Source of the DNA: Scytonematopsis contorta HA4267-MV1
Lineage (GTDB): Bacteria; Cyanobacteriota; Cyanobacteriia; Cyanobacteriales; Nostocaceae
Direction: 5' to 3'
Length of the DNA stretch: 64,000 nucleotides
NCBI GenBank assembly: GCA_019359035.1
Contig: JAHHIC010000054.1
Location: 248,001-312,000, forward strand
Position 1 is the first letter of the stretch, and every line of letters begins with the position of its first letter. This document shows, one piece after another, positions 44,014 to 52,957 of the stretch. The notes beneath the pieces are model-generated. The model was given only the letters and a program-made list of their open reading frames with translations. It ran no database searches and was not told the DNA's origin. Position numbers and translations under genes: made by a program.

Positions 44014-44095
44014 ATAAGACCTCAGTGGTGTAGATAAGTGCTATAGATAAATTTATCCATCACAATAATTGTGATGTCAAACTGAGATAAAACTA

Positions 44096-44281
44096 ATGAA
44101 TAGTGGAAAAATCGTCGCGATAATCACCGGAGCCATCTCTTTAATTTTGGCTATTGGTTACCTGATTTTAGTTCAATTACTCGACTTTCGGGGGGAAATG
44201 CTACCAGCCCCCACGAGTCAAATTGAACTACAAAACTGGGTAGTTGGTATGCTTGCGTCCCGCTCGCTTTTTTTCCATTAG
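44096..44281 (+). CDS. short single-helix membrane protein
   Basis: 61 aa with one hydrophobic helix at 7-28 (VAIITGAISLILAIGYLILV) followed by a short polar tail (QLLDFRGEMLPAP). The first 40 residues look like a conserved cyanobacterial mini-protein; the last 20 may be an extension through an altered stop. ATG 44096, no strong ribosome site. Divergent from cruP with 82 bp between starts. Moderate to low confidence. Confidence 0.55.
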   Translation: MNSGKIVAIITGAISLILAIGYLILVQLLDFRGEMLPAPTSQIELQNWVVGMLASRSLFFH

Positions 44282-44901
44282 TCATCTCTGGAAAATATTT
44301 ATAGATTTTAAATTCACACGCAGACCTAACCCCCCTACCCCCCTTCCCTACAAGGGAAGGGGGAATTAAAAAAAACGTATTTTCTTGTTCCCCTTCCCTC
44401 CTAGGGAAGGGGTTAGGGGTTAGGTTCTTGGTCGCACTGCACTGAGAATATTTTATCGCGACTAATTAAAAGTTAAATCCAAATTCATTCATCGTAAATT
44501 AATATCAACAACATCAGCAGATGAGTTGGTAATGTTAAATTTTCTTACATTCTCTAAAACCCTTTATTTCAACTAAAAACTCAATCCTTTTACCAAAAAT
44601 GATAGTTTCAAGAGAATTTATACCTAGCTTTTATATCTTTTGTTGACTTTGTTGACTCCCTCCAAGTGCCTACAATTTAACCTTTAAAGCTTTGTGTTAC
44701 TCAATATAGGGCTATTTACTACAATTCTCAAAAATATTTCATCGATAAATACGATGGTTATCATCAATTAACCTAATATCTATCAAAATATAAGAATTGA
44801 TTAGAGGGAAGATAGCTTAATCTTTTAAATGATTCTTGAACAAGTAATTCCATTTTGAGCCATATAAAGTTATCCTATATATTACTAAGATTAAACAAAC
44901 A
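44282..44901. other. spacer upstream of the ndh operon
   Basis: Holds the C-rich double hairpin (44317-44429) and about 470 bp of AT-rich DNA. No gene. Leads into a dyad operator candidate next to the operon promoter. Confidence 0.55.
44317..44429. repeat. C-rich double-hairpin element, copy 1
   Basis: Two stems, CCCCCCTTCCCT/AGGGAAGGGGG and CCCCTTCCCT/AGGGAAGGGG, separated by a T/A-rich linker (TTAAAAAAAACGTATTTTC) and flanked by CACGCAGACC and GTTAGGTTCTT. Nearly identical in layout to 59630-59745, and to the inverted copy at 28892-29048. Confidence 0.9.
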
Positions 44902-44922
44902 TTAATTTCAATTTGAAATTAA
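44902..44922. promoter_or_regulatory. 21-bp palindrome, candidate LysR-type operator for ndhF
   Basis: Arms TTAATTTCAA and TTGAAATTAA around a central T at 44912, a perfect dyad. It contains T-N11-A, the LysR-type box. It lies 4 bp upstream of a TTGACA (44927-44932) and 70 bp upstream of the ndhF start. CO2-uptake ndh operons are known to be controlled by LysR regulators (NdhR/CcmR, CmpR), so this is a good candidate site. The -10 element is unclear. Confidence 0.7.
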
Positions 44923-44991
44923 GGGGTTGACAAACTGACAAAAATCAGTTCGTACTTTGTATGGTATTACTGGGAGTATAGGGGTAAGTAA

Positions 44992-46869
44992 ATGTCTCAA
45001 TATTTGCTTGAGACCGTTTGGTTAGTGCCTTGTTACGCTTTAATTGGTGCTTTGATGGCCATTCCCTGGTCTCCTGGCATAATTAGGCGCACAGGCCCAA
45101 GACCTGCGGGTTATTTGAACGCAATAATGACTTTTGTGGCGTTGCTTCACTGCACGTTAGCTTTTGCCGCAACATGGGGTAAACCAGCAAAATACGTATT
45201 AATTCCTTGGCTAAATGTCGCTGGTTTAAATTTGACCATTGATATAGAGCTTTCCTCGTTGTCCGTAGCCGCAATGGTAGTAATCACAGGAATGAATTTC
45301 CTTGCGAATATTTACGCCATCGGCTATATGGAAATGGACTGGGGATGGGCAAGATTTTTTACAATGTTGGGCTTGTTTGAAGCAGGATTGACAGCCCTTG
45401 TATTGTGTAACGATTTGTTCTTTAGCTATGTAATTTTGGAAGTTTTGACCCTAGGAACCTATTTACTTGTGGGCATATGGTTCTGTCAGCCACTAGTTAT
45501 TACTGGTGCAAGAGATGCCTTCTTAACCAAACGGGTAGGGGACTTATTTCTGTTGATGGGGGTTTTAGGACTATGGCCTTTAGCAGGAACTTGGAACTAT
45601 ACAGAATTAGCACAATGGGCAGCGACAGCAAAAGTAGACCCAACTGTAATGGCATTAGTTGGTTTTGCGTTAGTAGCTGGTCCAATGGGTAAATGCGCTC
45701 AATTCCCTCTTCACTTGTGGTTAGATGAAGCAATGGAAGGGCCTGTTCCCAGTACTATATTGCGTAACTCAGTCGTTGTTGCCAGTGGTGCGTGGGTACT
45801 GATTAAGCTTCAACCTGTATTTGCTTTATCACCAATAGTTTCTTCCTTTATTGTTGGTGTTGGTGTAGTTACAGCCGTTGGTGCTTCCTTGATTGCCATT
45901 GCTCAAATAGACGCTAAACGTTGTCTATCTTATTCAACTAGCGCTTACATGGGATTGGTTTTTATTGCAGTGGGTACTCGTCAAGACGACGCAGCATTAC
46001 TATTACTAGTCACCCATGCTTTTGCTGTAGGACTCCTGGTCATGGCAACGGGTGCGGTAGTTTGGAACAGTATCACCCAAGATATAAGACAATTGGGAGG
46101 ATTGTGGTCGCGTCGTCCTATTTCCGGAATTTCTTATGTTATCGGTGGTTTAGCATTGATAGGTTTCCCACCTCTTGGTGGTTTCTGGGGACTGCTGGAA
46201 TTAGCAGATGACCTTTGGACAAAACAACCTTGGTTAGTAGCAGTTTTGATGTTAGTCAACAGCTTAACCGCTTTTAGTTTAACAAGAGAATTTGGTTTAA
46301 TTTGGGGTGGTAAACCCAAGCAAATGAGTGAACGTTCTCCAGAAGTTCATTGGCCAATGATTTTGCCGATGACAGTTATGATGGGCTTTACCTTACATCT
46401 ACCATTAATATTAGATAATTTAGGCTTGCTACCGACTTGGGTATTAGTGGAAAAAGACGTAGCATTACTGTTGCTATGGTCAGCTATTTTTGGTTGTAGC
46501 ATTGCTGGTGTAATTTACTTAGGTGATTTCATTCCCAAGCCAGTTGTCTTACCCTTCAGAGGACTACAAAACTTGCTGGCCTATGACTTTTACACACCAA
46601 ATTTGTATCGTATGAGCTTCGTCGCATTAGTAGACCAAATTTCCAAACTAGCAGATGTAGTTGACCGTTTGGTAGTTGATGGTATGGTCAACTTTGTTGG
46701 TGTGTTCTCAATGATAGGTGGCGAAGGTCTCAAATACAGTAACTCCGGACAAACCCAATTTTACGCATTAACAGTACTTTTGGGAGTAAGTATCTTAGGA
46801 GGAATAGTAACTTGGCCATTCTGGGGAACAGAATTACTAAACTTCTTCGGTATAATTCTTCCACATTGA
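44992..46869 (+). CDS. ndhF: NDH-1 subunit F of a CO2-uptake complex (NdhF3/NdhF4 type)
   Basis: 625-aa proton-pumping antiporter-like subunit with about 15 membrane helices. Family landmarks: FFSYVILEVLTLGTYLLVG, MGKCAQFPLHLWLDEAMEGP, IAQIDAKRCLSYSTSAYMG and the C-terminal lateral-helix region. Its neighbours, an NdhD-type subunit and a CO2 hydration protein, place it in an NDH-1MS type complex, which couples electron flow to CO2-to-bicarbonate conversion at the thylakoid membrane. The ORF starts at ATG 44992 and opens the operon. Whether it is the inducible F3 or constitutive F4 form cannot be settled here: the LysR-type dyad favours F3, the lack of an adjacent cupS favours F4. Confidence 0.92.
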   Translation: MSQYLLETVWLVPCYALIGALMAIPWSPGIIRRTGPRPAGYLNAIMTFVALLHCTLAFAATWGKPAKYVLIPWLNVAGLNLTIDIELSSLSVAAMVVITGMNFLANIYAIGYMEMDWGWARFFTMLGLFEAGLTALVLCNDLFFSYVILEVLTLGTYLLVGIWFCQPLVITGARDAFLTKRVGDLFLLMGVLGLWPLAGTWNYTELAQWAATAKVDPTVMALVGFALVAGPMGKCAQFPLHLWLDEAMEGPVPSTILRNSVVVASGAWVLIKLQPVFALSPIVSSFIVGVGVVTAVGASLIAIAQIDAKRCLSYSTSAYMGLVFIAVGTRQDDAALLLLVTHAFAVGLLVMATGAVVWNSITQDIRQLGGLWSRRPISGISYVIGGLALIGFPPLGGFWGLLELADDLWTKQPWLVAVLMLVNSLTAFSLTREFGLIWGGKPKQMSERSPEVHWPMILPMTVMMGFTLHLPLILDNLGLLPTWVLVEKDVALLLLWSAIFGCSIAGVIYLGDFIPKPVVLPFRGLQNLLAYDFYTPNLYRMSFVALVDQISKLADVVDRLVVDGMVNFVGVFSMIGGEGLKYSNSGQTQFYALTVLLGVSILGGIVTWPFWGTELLNFFGIILPH

Positions 46870-46892
46870 ATTGGGAATGGGGAATAAGGAAA

Positions 46893-46962
<70 letters not shown>

Positions 46963-46968
46963 CTAGCC

Positions 46969-48471
46969 ATGTTAAGTGTTTTAATTTGGGTTCCTATTGT
47001 AAGTGCGCTGGTAATCGGATTTTTGCCCGGTAAGGCTATACTTCCAAACAGCGCTCGTTTAGGCTCTCTGATAGTTTCTGGATTAGTTCTTCTGTTCAAC
47101 ATTTTTCTGCTCTTCAAATTTGACATCACCAATTCAGGAATGCAATTTCAAGAGTTTATACCTTGGAATGAAACCTTGGGTCTAAACTATAAACTCGGTG
47201 CTGATGGTTTAGCAATGCCGATGTTGGTATTAAACAGTTTGCTGACATGGATTGCTATTTATAGCAGCAGCAAAGAAACTCCCCGTCCCCGCTTATTTTA
47301 TTCAATGATTTTGTTAATCAGCGGTGGTGTCGCAGGTGCATTTTCTTCACAAAACTTCATGTTATTTTTCCTGTTCTATGAACTGGAATTAATCCCCTTT
47401 TATTTGCTAATTTCTATTTGGGGAGGCGAAAAGCGAGCCTATGCAGCAATGAAATTTTTGATTTACACTGCTGTGTCAGGTGCTTTGATGCTAGCTACAT
47501 TTTTAGGTATGGTGTGGCTAACTCATAGCTCCAGCTTTGATATTGATGCTATTTCTACCCAAACCTTGTCAGCTACCTTACAAATTATTTTACTCTCCGG
47601 AATTTTGTTGGGTTTTGGTATCAAGATTCCCCTGATTCCTTTCCATACCTGGTTACCTGACGCTTACGTAGAAGCTTCTGCTCCCGTCGCTATTATACTA
47701 GGTGGCGTTTTAGCTAAATTAGGTACATACGGTATTTTACGCTTTGGATTATCCTTGTTTCCAGACGCTTGGAGTACTTTAGCTCCCAGCTTAGCTATCT
47801 GGGGTTCCATCAGCGCTATTTACGGAGCTGTCACAGCTATAGCTCAAAAAGATATTAAGAGAATGGTGGCTTATAGTTCCATTGGTCACATGGGCTATAT
47901 CCTTCTTGCAGCAGCAGCAAGTACACCTCTTTCTGTGGTCGGTGCTGTTGCCCAAATGTTTAGCCACGGTATAATTCTTGCCATACTCTTCCACCTAGTA
48001 GGTGTTGTGGAAATAAAAGTTGGCACTCGTGAATTAGATGTTCTTAATGGATTAATGAACCCAATTCGTGGTTTACCCCTAGTTTCCGCATTACTAATTT
48101 TAGGTGGTATGGCGAGCGCAGGTATTCCTGGCTTAACAGGATTTATCGCCGAATTTATAGTTTTCCAAGGTAGTTTTGCTGTATTTCCACTACCCACACT
48201 GTTGTGCATTGTAGCCACAGGCTTATCAGCAGTATATTTCGTAATTCTTTTAAACCGCACATGCTTTGGTAAATTGGACAACAAAACAGCCTATTATCCC
48301 CAAGTATTGTGGTCAGAAAAAATACCCGCTTTAGTATTGGCTGGTTTAATTGTCTTTTTAGGAGTACAACCAACTTGGTTAGTGCGTTGGACAGAACCAA
48401 CAACCACAGCAATGGTGGCAGCAATTCCAACTATAGAAAAAGCTGTATCACCAAAAGTCGCGATGAAGTAA
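46969..48471 (+). CDS. ndhD: NDH-1 subunit D of a CO2-uptake complex (NdhD3/NdhD4 type)
   Basis: 500 aa, about 14 membrane helices, normal length. Landmarks: YKLGADGLAMPMLVLNSLLT, FFLFYELELIPFYLLISIWGG with the conserved Glu, IPLIPFHTWLPDAYVEASAPV with the key Lys/His region, and AQKDIKRMVAYSSIGHMG. Second gene of the operon, 99 bp after ndhF with a repeat tract between. Forms the distal proton-translocating module together with NdhF. Assignment to D3 or D4 is not resolved. Confidence 0.92.
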   Translation: MLSVLIWVPIVSALVIGFLPGKAILPNSARLGSLIVSGLVLLFNIFLLFKFDITNSGMQFQEFIPWNETLGLNYKLGADGLAMPMLVLNSLLTWIAIYSSSKETPRPRLFYSMILLISGGVAGAFSSQNFMLFFLFYELELIPFYLLISIWGGEKRAYAAMKFLIYTAVSGALMLATFLGMVWLTHSSSFDIDAISTQTLSATLQIILLSGILLGFGIKIPLIPFHTWLPDAYVEASAPVAIILGGVLAKLGTYGILRFGLSLFPDAWSTLAPSLAIWGSISAIYGAVTAIAQKDIKRMVAYSSIGHMGYILLAAAASTPLSVVGAVAQMFSHGIILAILFHLVGVVEIKVGTRELDVLNGLMNPIRGLPLVSALLILGGMASAGIPGLTGFIAEFIVFQGSFAVFPLPTLLCIVATGLSAVYFVILLNRTCFGKLDNKTAYYPQVLWSEKIPALVLAGLIVFLGVQPTWLVRWTEPTTTAMVAAIPTIEKAVSPKVAMK

Positions 48472-48475
48472 TTGG

Positions 48476-48516
48476 GTTGACTGTTGACGGTTGACGGTTG
48501 ACTGTTGACAGTCAAC
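48476..48516. repeat. TTGACNG heptamers between ndhD and the CO2 hydration gene
   Basis: Units TTGACTG, TTGACGG and TTGACAG in tandem. An in-frame start within them (48498) exists but the true start of the next gene is 48543. Confidence 0.88.
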
Positions 48517-48542
48517 AAAATGATTTTTTAGAGGGGAATAAA

Positions 48543-49865
48543 ATGGTACAAACTCCAGATAAGACGACTACTAAAATACCGCCATCAACTCACGAGTTTG
48601 CTGATATTATTCATCGCTTAGAAGCGGGTGGTTCAATGCTACCTGATACGCCAGAAAATTTGATGCAAATTATAGGCTTATATAAAGCTTATGCAGTGCC
48701 AATGGATTTTTATTGGCGAGATTTACTTTATATTGCAGAGCAGGTATTTTTAGACCCCGTACCCTTTTTCAAGTTTTTTATTCCTAAAGAATATTTGGAA
48801 AGGGAAAATCATTATGCAGGTGATAATGCCGATTTAAGAATTTGGCGTGGTATTGGTTCTGTTCACCCGGAACTGTTGGAATTTATAGAGAAAGGTGAAA
48901 CAGGCAAAATGTCCAAGTTGTTCCACCACTGGAACCACGACCGCATTAACATGGAATTTGCTGAAGAATGTATGCGGGCTATGCTGTGGCATCGTAAAAT
49001 GTATTGTCCAGTCAACCAATTTGACCCTTATCTAGACAGCGAAGAGTATAAACAAAATGCTGATAGGGCAATTAAAGCATACTTTAAAGGCAACCCAGCG
49101 ATGTTGGGACTCTATAAACTGTTTCCTGATATGTTTATGGAACAGTGTCGGCAAATGTCTTACTATTCCAATCTAGGGTTATTTTGGGAAGTAATGGCTC
49201 CGGTTTTCTTTGAAATGTCCGACATTTATGATGAAGGCGGTTTTAAAGGTGTTCCTGATGCAATGGACTTCTTAGTTAACGGCATTTTTGCTATTGCTGG
49301 TCGTCCTATTTACCATCATGTTTATATTCGTGGTGAATGCTATGAAATAATTCCTAAATCTAAGGGCTTCACCTGGTTGTACGAAGCGGCATTACCATAT
49401 GTAGAAGCAGTATTTTATCGTACATCTCCTTTCCGTGGTACAAAATCTTATAATGCTCAAGTAGCTCAAGTACCTGATGCTCAAGAAGATTTTCACTTTG
49501 GAATTCTTTACGCTGACGTATTTCCTGTTGGTACTGCTGGCATTCCACCAACATTACTAATGCAAGATATGTTACATTTCTTGCCTCAGTATTTACTTGA
49601 TTACTATCAACAATACTGTCGTGGAGAAAGTGATATGTTGATTCAGTTGGGAATTAGTTTCCAGAGGTCGATGTATAACGTAACTTCTGCGGTAATTCAA
49701 GCATTGCGAACAGCGTTGTTATATCCATTAGATGACCCAAACCCCAAACATTTGCAAAAGAACCGCGAATTTTTTGAAGCGCAGTTGAGCCGCTTTAATC
49801 GTCTAGAATATAATATTCGCGATGCGGCTCGTTTAACTTATATTCAGAGCCAAGATTATAGGTAA
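48543..49865 (+). CDS. CO2 hydration protein (ChpX/ChpY family, CupA or CupB)
   Basis: 440 aa, starting at ATG 48543 with GAGGGG 6 nt upstream; an in-frame ATG-like start at 48498 lies in repeat DNA and is rejected. It is the cyanobacterial CO2 hydration protein that binds NdhF3/NdhD3 or NdhF4/NdhD4 and, with zinc, converts CO2 to bicarbonate at the thylakoid. The stretch HWNHDR at 129-134 has the His/Arg spacing I recall for the zinc site of CupA. Soluble, no signal peptide. The length of about 440 aa favours CupA over CupB in my memory, but this is not certain. No cupS gene follows. Confidence 0.9.
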   Translation: MVQTPDKTTTKIPPSTHEFADIIHRLEAGGSMLPDTPENLMQIIGLYKAYAVPMDFYWRDLLYIAEQVFLDPVPFFKFFIPKEYLERENHYAGDNADLRIWRGIGSVHPELLEFIEKGETGKMSKLFHHWNHDRINMEFAEECMRAMLWHRKMYCPVNQFDPYLDSEEYKQNADRAIKAYFKGNPAMLGLYKLFPDMFMEQCRQMSYYSNLGLFWEVMAPVFFEMSDIYDEGGFKGVPDAMDFLVNGIFAIAGRPIYHHVYIRGECYEIIPKSKGFTWLYEAALPYVEAVFYRTSPFRGTKSYNAQVAQVPDAQEDFHFGILYADVFPVGTAGIPPTLLMQDMLHFLPQYLLDYYQQYCRGESDMLIQLGISFQRSMYNVTSAVIQALRTALLYPLDDPNPKHLQKNREFFEAQLSRFNRLEYNIRDAARLTYIQSQDYR

Positions 49866-49888
49866 TACAAATATTACCGCACACCCAA

Positions 49889-49914
49889 CCCCCTCCCCGT
49901 AAACGGAGAGGGGG
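49889..49914. terminator. hairpin after the ndh operon
   Basis: CCCCCTCCCCG-TAAA-CGGAGAGGGGG, one mismatch in the stem, starting 24 bp after the stop of the CO2 hydration gene. Likely operon terminator. It also resembles cyanobacterial C-rich interspersed repeats. Confidence 0.7.
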
Positions 49915-49949
49915 CTACTATTTGTAAGAAATATTCTTAGTTCAAATTC

Positions 49950-50144
49950 TGTAAATAGGTTGATTCAAATTCTGTAAATAGGTTGAGAGCGAGCAAGATG
50001 CTCGCACTACTTTTTATCAGCATAAAAGGTTTAAATTCCTAGCACAAAACGTAATTGCGAATTGCTTTCACGCAGTGGAGCAGAGCGCTTATTGCAAATT
50101 GCAAATTGCGAATTGCGAATTGCGAATTACGAATTGCGAATTGT
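49950..50144. repeat. mixed repeats after the ndh operon
   Basis: Contains a 22-bp direct repeat CAAATTCTGTAAATAGGTTGA, the palindrome GAGCGAGCAAGATGCTCGCAC (49987-50007; also at 62215 in reverse), a CACGCAGTGGAGCAGAGCGC repeat, and AATTGCG heptamers at 50090-50143. No gene. Confidence 0.8.
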
Positions 50145-51314
50145 TTAATCCCCACTCCCCTCTTGCACTTTGGCTATTGCTTCTTTGACAGACTCAGCGT
50201 CGGGTGACTTAAGATGTAGCAATATTTCTAAAGATTGCTGCAAATAAGACATCGAACAAGCAAAATTTCCCTGCTTTTCTGCTAAATCTCCCAACCACCA
50301 TAGCGTTAAGGCTTGTCCCTGAATATTACCTGTATATTCTTCTAATTCTAAGGACTCCCTAAACAGAGACATTGCACTATCTATTTCTCCTTTTTGTGTA
50401 TGGATGTGCGCTAAATTATGCAATGTCGCAGCTTTGAGGGACATATCCCCCATTTTTTGGGCTAGTTCTAAAGCCTCTTCATACAGTCCAATTGCTGTGT
50501 CAACATCTCCTTGTTCAGAATAGATTAAGCCAAGGTTGTTAATTGTTGTTGCTAAACCTTGGATATCACCCAGATGTTGAAAGATTTCTTTGGACTTCTG
50601 GTAGAGTGCTATAGACTTATCAATTTTTCCCTGTTGGCTAAAAATATGTGCCAGGTCGTTTAAAGTTGCACCTTCCCCTTGAATATCTCCAAGGTCTTGT
50701 TTAAGCATTAACGACTGCTGATAAAGTAAAATAGCTCGGTCTATTTCACCCCTTTGAGAGTAAATTTCTGCCAAGTTATGTAAATTTTCTGCTTGTCCTT
50801 GGATATCACCAATGCGTTGTGTTATTTCTAACGATTGTTGATAAAGCTCAACTGCATTGTCGGTTTCTCCTCGTTGGGCAAAAATAATTGCTAAGTTATT
50901 CAACGTCACGGCTTTGTTTTGCACATCACCTAGACGCTCTGCCAATTCTAATAACTTTTGCCCTAAGTTAATAGCTTTGTCTGTTTGTCCGCTGATACGG
51001 TATAACCATCCTAGCTGTTGCAGGATAGATAATTTAACCTGGGCTAAATCAACATCAGTTTCATTAATTAATTGCAACGCAGTTTCGAGAGTCTCTTTGG
51101 CTTTTTTTAACTCCCCGACGCTGCGATAGGCAATTCCTAGCTCATGTAAAACATTGATACGACTAAGTAAACTTTTGTCGCTTTTATTAGAATTGTCGTT
51201 GTAAAAAGCATACTCTAGCAACAAGCGCTGGATAAAATCTAAGCGTTCGTGCTTCTGCTCAACCTTCAAGGCTCCCCAAAATTTACCGGAACGGACTCCT
51301 TTTCTTGATTGCAT
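50145..51314 (-). CDS. tetratricopeptide repeat protein
   Basis: About 389 aa from ATG 51314 (MQSRKGVRSGKFWG); an upstream start at 51368 adds 18 residues. From residue about 60 it consists of about eight TPR units of 40 residues of the kinesin-light-chain-like pattern, e.g. LAIIFAQRGETDNAVELYQQ, LAEIYSQRGEIDRAILLYQQ and LGLIYSEQGDVDTAIGLYEE. No catalytic domain, signal peptide or membrane segment. Likely a protein-interaction scaffold. An 18-bp perfect palindrome lies about 112 bp upstream of the start. Partner unknown. Confidence 0.85.
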   Translation of the reverse strand: MQSRKGVRSGKFWGALKVEQKHERLDFIQRLLLEYAFYNDNSNKSDKSLLSRINVLHELGIAYRSVGELKKAKETLETALQLINETDVDLAQVKLSILQQLGWLYRISGQTDKAINLGQKLLELAERLGDVQNKAVTLNNLAIIFAQRGETDNAVELYQQSLEITQRIGDIQGQAENLHNLAEIYSQRGEIDRAILLYQQSLMLKQDLGDIQGEGATLNDLAHIFSQQGKIDKSIALYQKSKEIFQHLGDIQGLATTINNLGLIYSEQGDVDTAIGLYEEALELAQKMGDMSLKAATLHNLAHIHTQKGEIDSAMSLFRESLELEEYTGNIQGQALTLWWLGDLAEKQGNFACSMSYLQQSLEILLHLKSPDAESVKEAIAKVQEGSGD

Positions 51315-51425
51315 AGTGGTTCTCGATTCCCTTGTTTGGAGATAAAAGAGCTTAAAACTTCTACCCAAAAAATATTTTTGGGCAGACGAGAAATACCAAC
51401 TAAAACATAATCAGTTCGCAGCTTT

Positions 51426-51443
51426 AGACACTATATAGTGTCT
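51426..51443. promoter_or_regulatory. 18-bp perfect palindrome, candidate operator
   Basis: AGACACTATATAGTGTCT, a perfect dyad 112 bp upstream of the TPR protein start. The form (9-bp arms, AT-rich centre) fits a dimeric repressor site. No other copy was noticed in the window, so it is not an interspersed repeat of the kind seen elsewhere. Confidence 0.55.
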
Positions 51444-52048
51444 TTCAGGATTTACCCCTTTTAATTTGTTGACTTTTGTTAAGTCATATAATACACACAA
51501 TAGATGCGTCCTTTCTACAGGCGTATCACAGTACGACCTATTTTAAAAGATGCAACATCAACTTATATCATTATGCTCCAAAACAGTTACAAAGGGGATA
51601 GCTTGGGGAGCTTTCTCGCGTTTGAAAATAATTTGTAACAGAAATGGGTATGAATGATACAAACTACCGACTAATGGCTGTTGTATGGACGCGCCAAAGA
51701 AGGCAAGTTGTTCAATTAAAATAGGCTCAGAGGTAATTGAAACACACTCGTTAACTTTAAACTGTTACTTTTGCAAAGAAGCAGCAGTTTTTACCGTTAT
51801 CAGATTATATTCTAAATCGCGGCAAGTGCGTAGTTTTTTCAGATGATAATCAACAAGGGGTAAAACTCTTTCCATGAGAGAGCCGCTGATGGTAAGCGTT
51901 TTATACCAGATGATTTACGTCTATTTAAATGTATACAACCCCTTAGGATAAATTCAGGGTAATTTATCATACAAATTTGGGGAATGGGGAATGGGGAATT
52001 GGGAATTGGGAATGGGGAATTGTTCATGGGGAATGGGGGGGACAACTT

Positions 52049-52106
52049 GTAGAGACGCGATTTATCGCGTCTTAGCCAATGTAGAGACGCGATTTATCGC
52101 GTCTTA
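52049..52106. repeat. two GTAGAGACGCGATT palindromes in tandem
   Basis: Identical 26-bp copies at 52049-52074 and 52081-52106 (period 32 bp), centre CGCGATTTATCGCG. Directly upstream of the nucleotidyltransferase gene, so they may affect its leader. Confidence 0.88.
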
Positions 52107-52124
52107 TTCAACAGGGAGTGGAAA

Positions 52125-52700
52125 ATGGATAATAATTCAACAGATAACAGCCAACAACCAACAGCCAACAGTCAACGCCTAATCGATATCTTAAAGAATT
52201 CTTCTGTCAGTGAAATATTAAGTGTTATTGCTACCGTTAATCTTCCCAACTGGTATTTAGCTGGGGGTGCGGTGCGAAATACTGTTTGGAGTTCAATTTT
52301 TGGAGAAGTTTGTGGCTTAGGGATTAAAGATTTTGATATTGCGTTTTTTGATGCTGAGGGTGACCGTTCTCAAGAGTTAGTTGCGAAGACAGCGTTAACC
52401 GAAAAATTTCCTGATTTATTATTCGATGTAAAAAATCAAGCCAGTTTTGCTCGGTGGCGTTCTGGTCGTCAAACTTATACCAGCACTGAGGATGGTATTA
52501 CCAATTGGTTACATACCGCTACAGCAACAGGAGTAAGAGTAGACCTACAAGGACAGTGGGAATTATTTACTCCTTATGGGTTAGATGATTTATTTGGTGG
52601 GATTATTCGACCAACACCAACACACATCAACAATCCAGACGCTCGCGATAAAGCGATTACTTTTTTGCAAAAATGTCCTTGTTTACGGCAAGCAGAATGA
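52125..52700 (+). CDS. nucleotidyltransferase family protein (COG3575 type)
   Basis: 191 aa. The nucleotidyltransferase fold is marked by WYLAGGAVRN (47-52 GGAVRN) and the metal-binding D69/D71 (KDFDIAFFD); a third carboxylate is likely in GVRVDLQGQW. Family members are small proteins of unknown substrate, not tRNA CCA-adding enzymes. The N-terminal NSQQPTANSQ is encoded by CAACAGC/CAACAGT tandem repeat DNA. The start at ATG 52125 follows a GGGAG about 10 nt upstream. Followed by more TTGACTG repeats. Function unknown. Confidence 0.82.
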   Translation: MDNNSTDNSQQPTANSQRLIDILKNSSVSEILSVIATVNLPNWYLAGGAVRNTVWSSIFGEVCGLGIKDFDIAFFDAEGDRSQELVAKTALTEKFPDLLFDVKNQASFARWRSGRQTYTSTEDGITNWLHTATATGVRVDLQGQWELFTPYGLDDLFGGIIRPTPTHINNPDARDKAITFLQKCPCLRQAE

Positions 52701-52708
52701 ATATCCTA

Positions 52709-52770
52709 GGAATTGTTTGACGGTTGACTGTTGACTGTTGACGGTTGACTGTTGACCGCTGACTGTTGAT
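52709..52770. repeat. TTGACTG/TTGACGG heptamers
   Basis: About eight tandem units with few variants in the spacer after the nucleotidyltransferase gene. Confidence 0.9.
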
Positions 52771-52957
52771 ATCAATGGGTTTGGGAGATTTACAAATAGA
52801 AAGTCTGCCCACCCCCACAAAAGTAAATAGGTTAATATTGACAGTTTGAGTTGACCCGTTACGGGGAATCATAAAGGTATGAAGTGCAGCTGACCCTTTT
52901 TTTGGGGTTAGGAAAAACTAAAGAAAACATTATAACTAGGGCAATTTTTAGTAAGTC

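Larger units (their letters stand above)
51369..52124. other. long intergenic region with operator-like palindrome and repeats
   Basis: About 750 bp. Contains the palindrome at 51426-51443, AT-rich DNA without a convincing gene, GGGGAAT/GGGAATT heptamers at 51981-52036, and two GTAGAGACG palindromes at 52049 and 52081. A 68-codon frame at 51839-52045 is made of the repeat and is rejected. Confidence 0.55.

Noticed and set aside
51839-52045. 68-codon minus-strand frame
   Set aside because: Consists of PFPIPNSPFPIP repeats from GGGAATT heptamers; not a gene.
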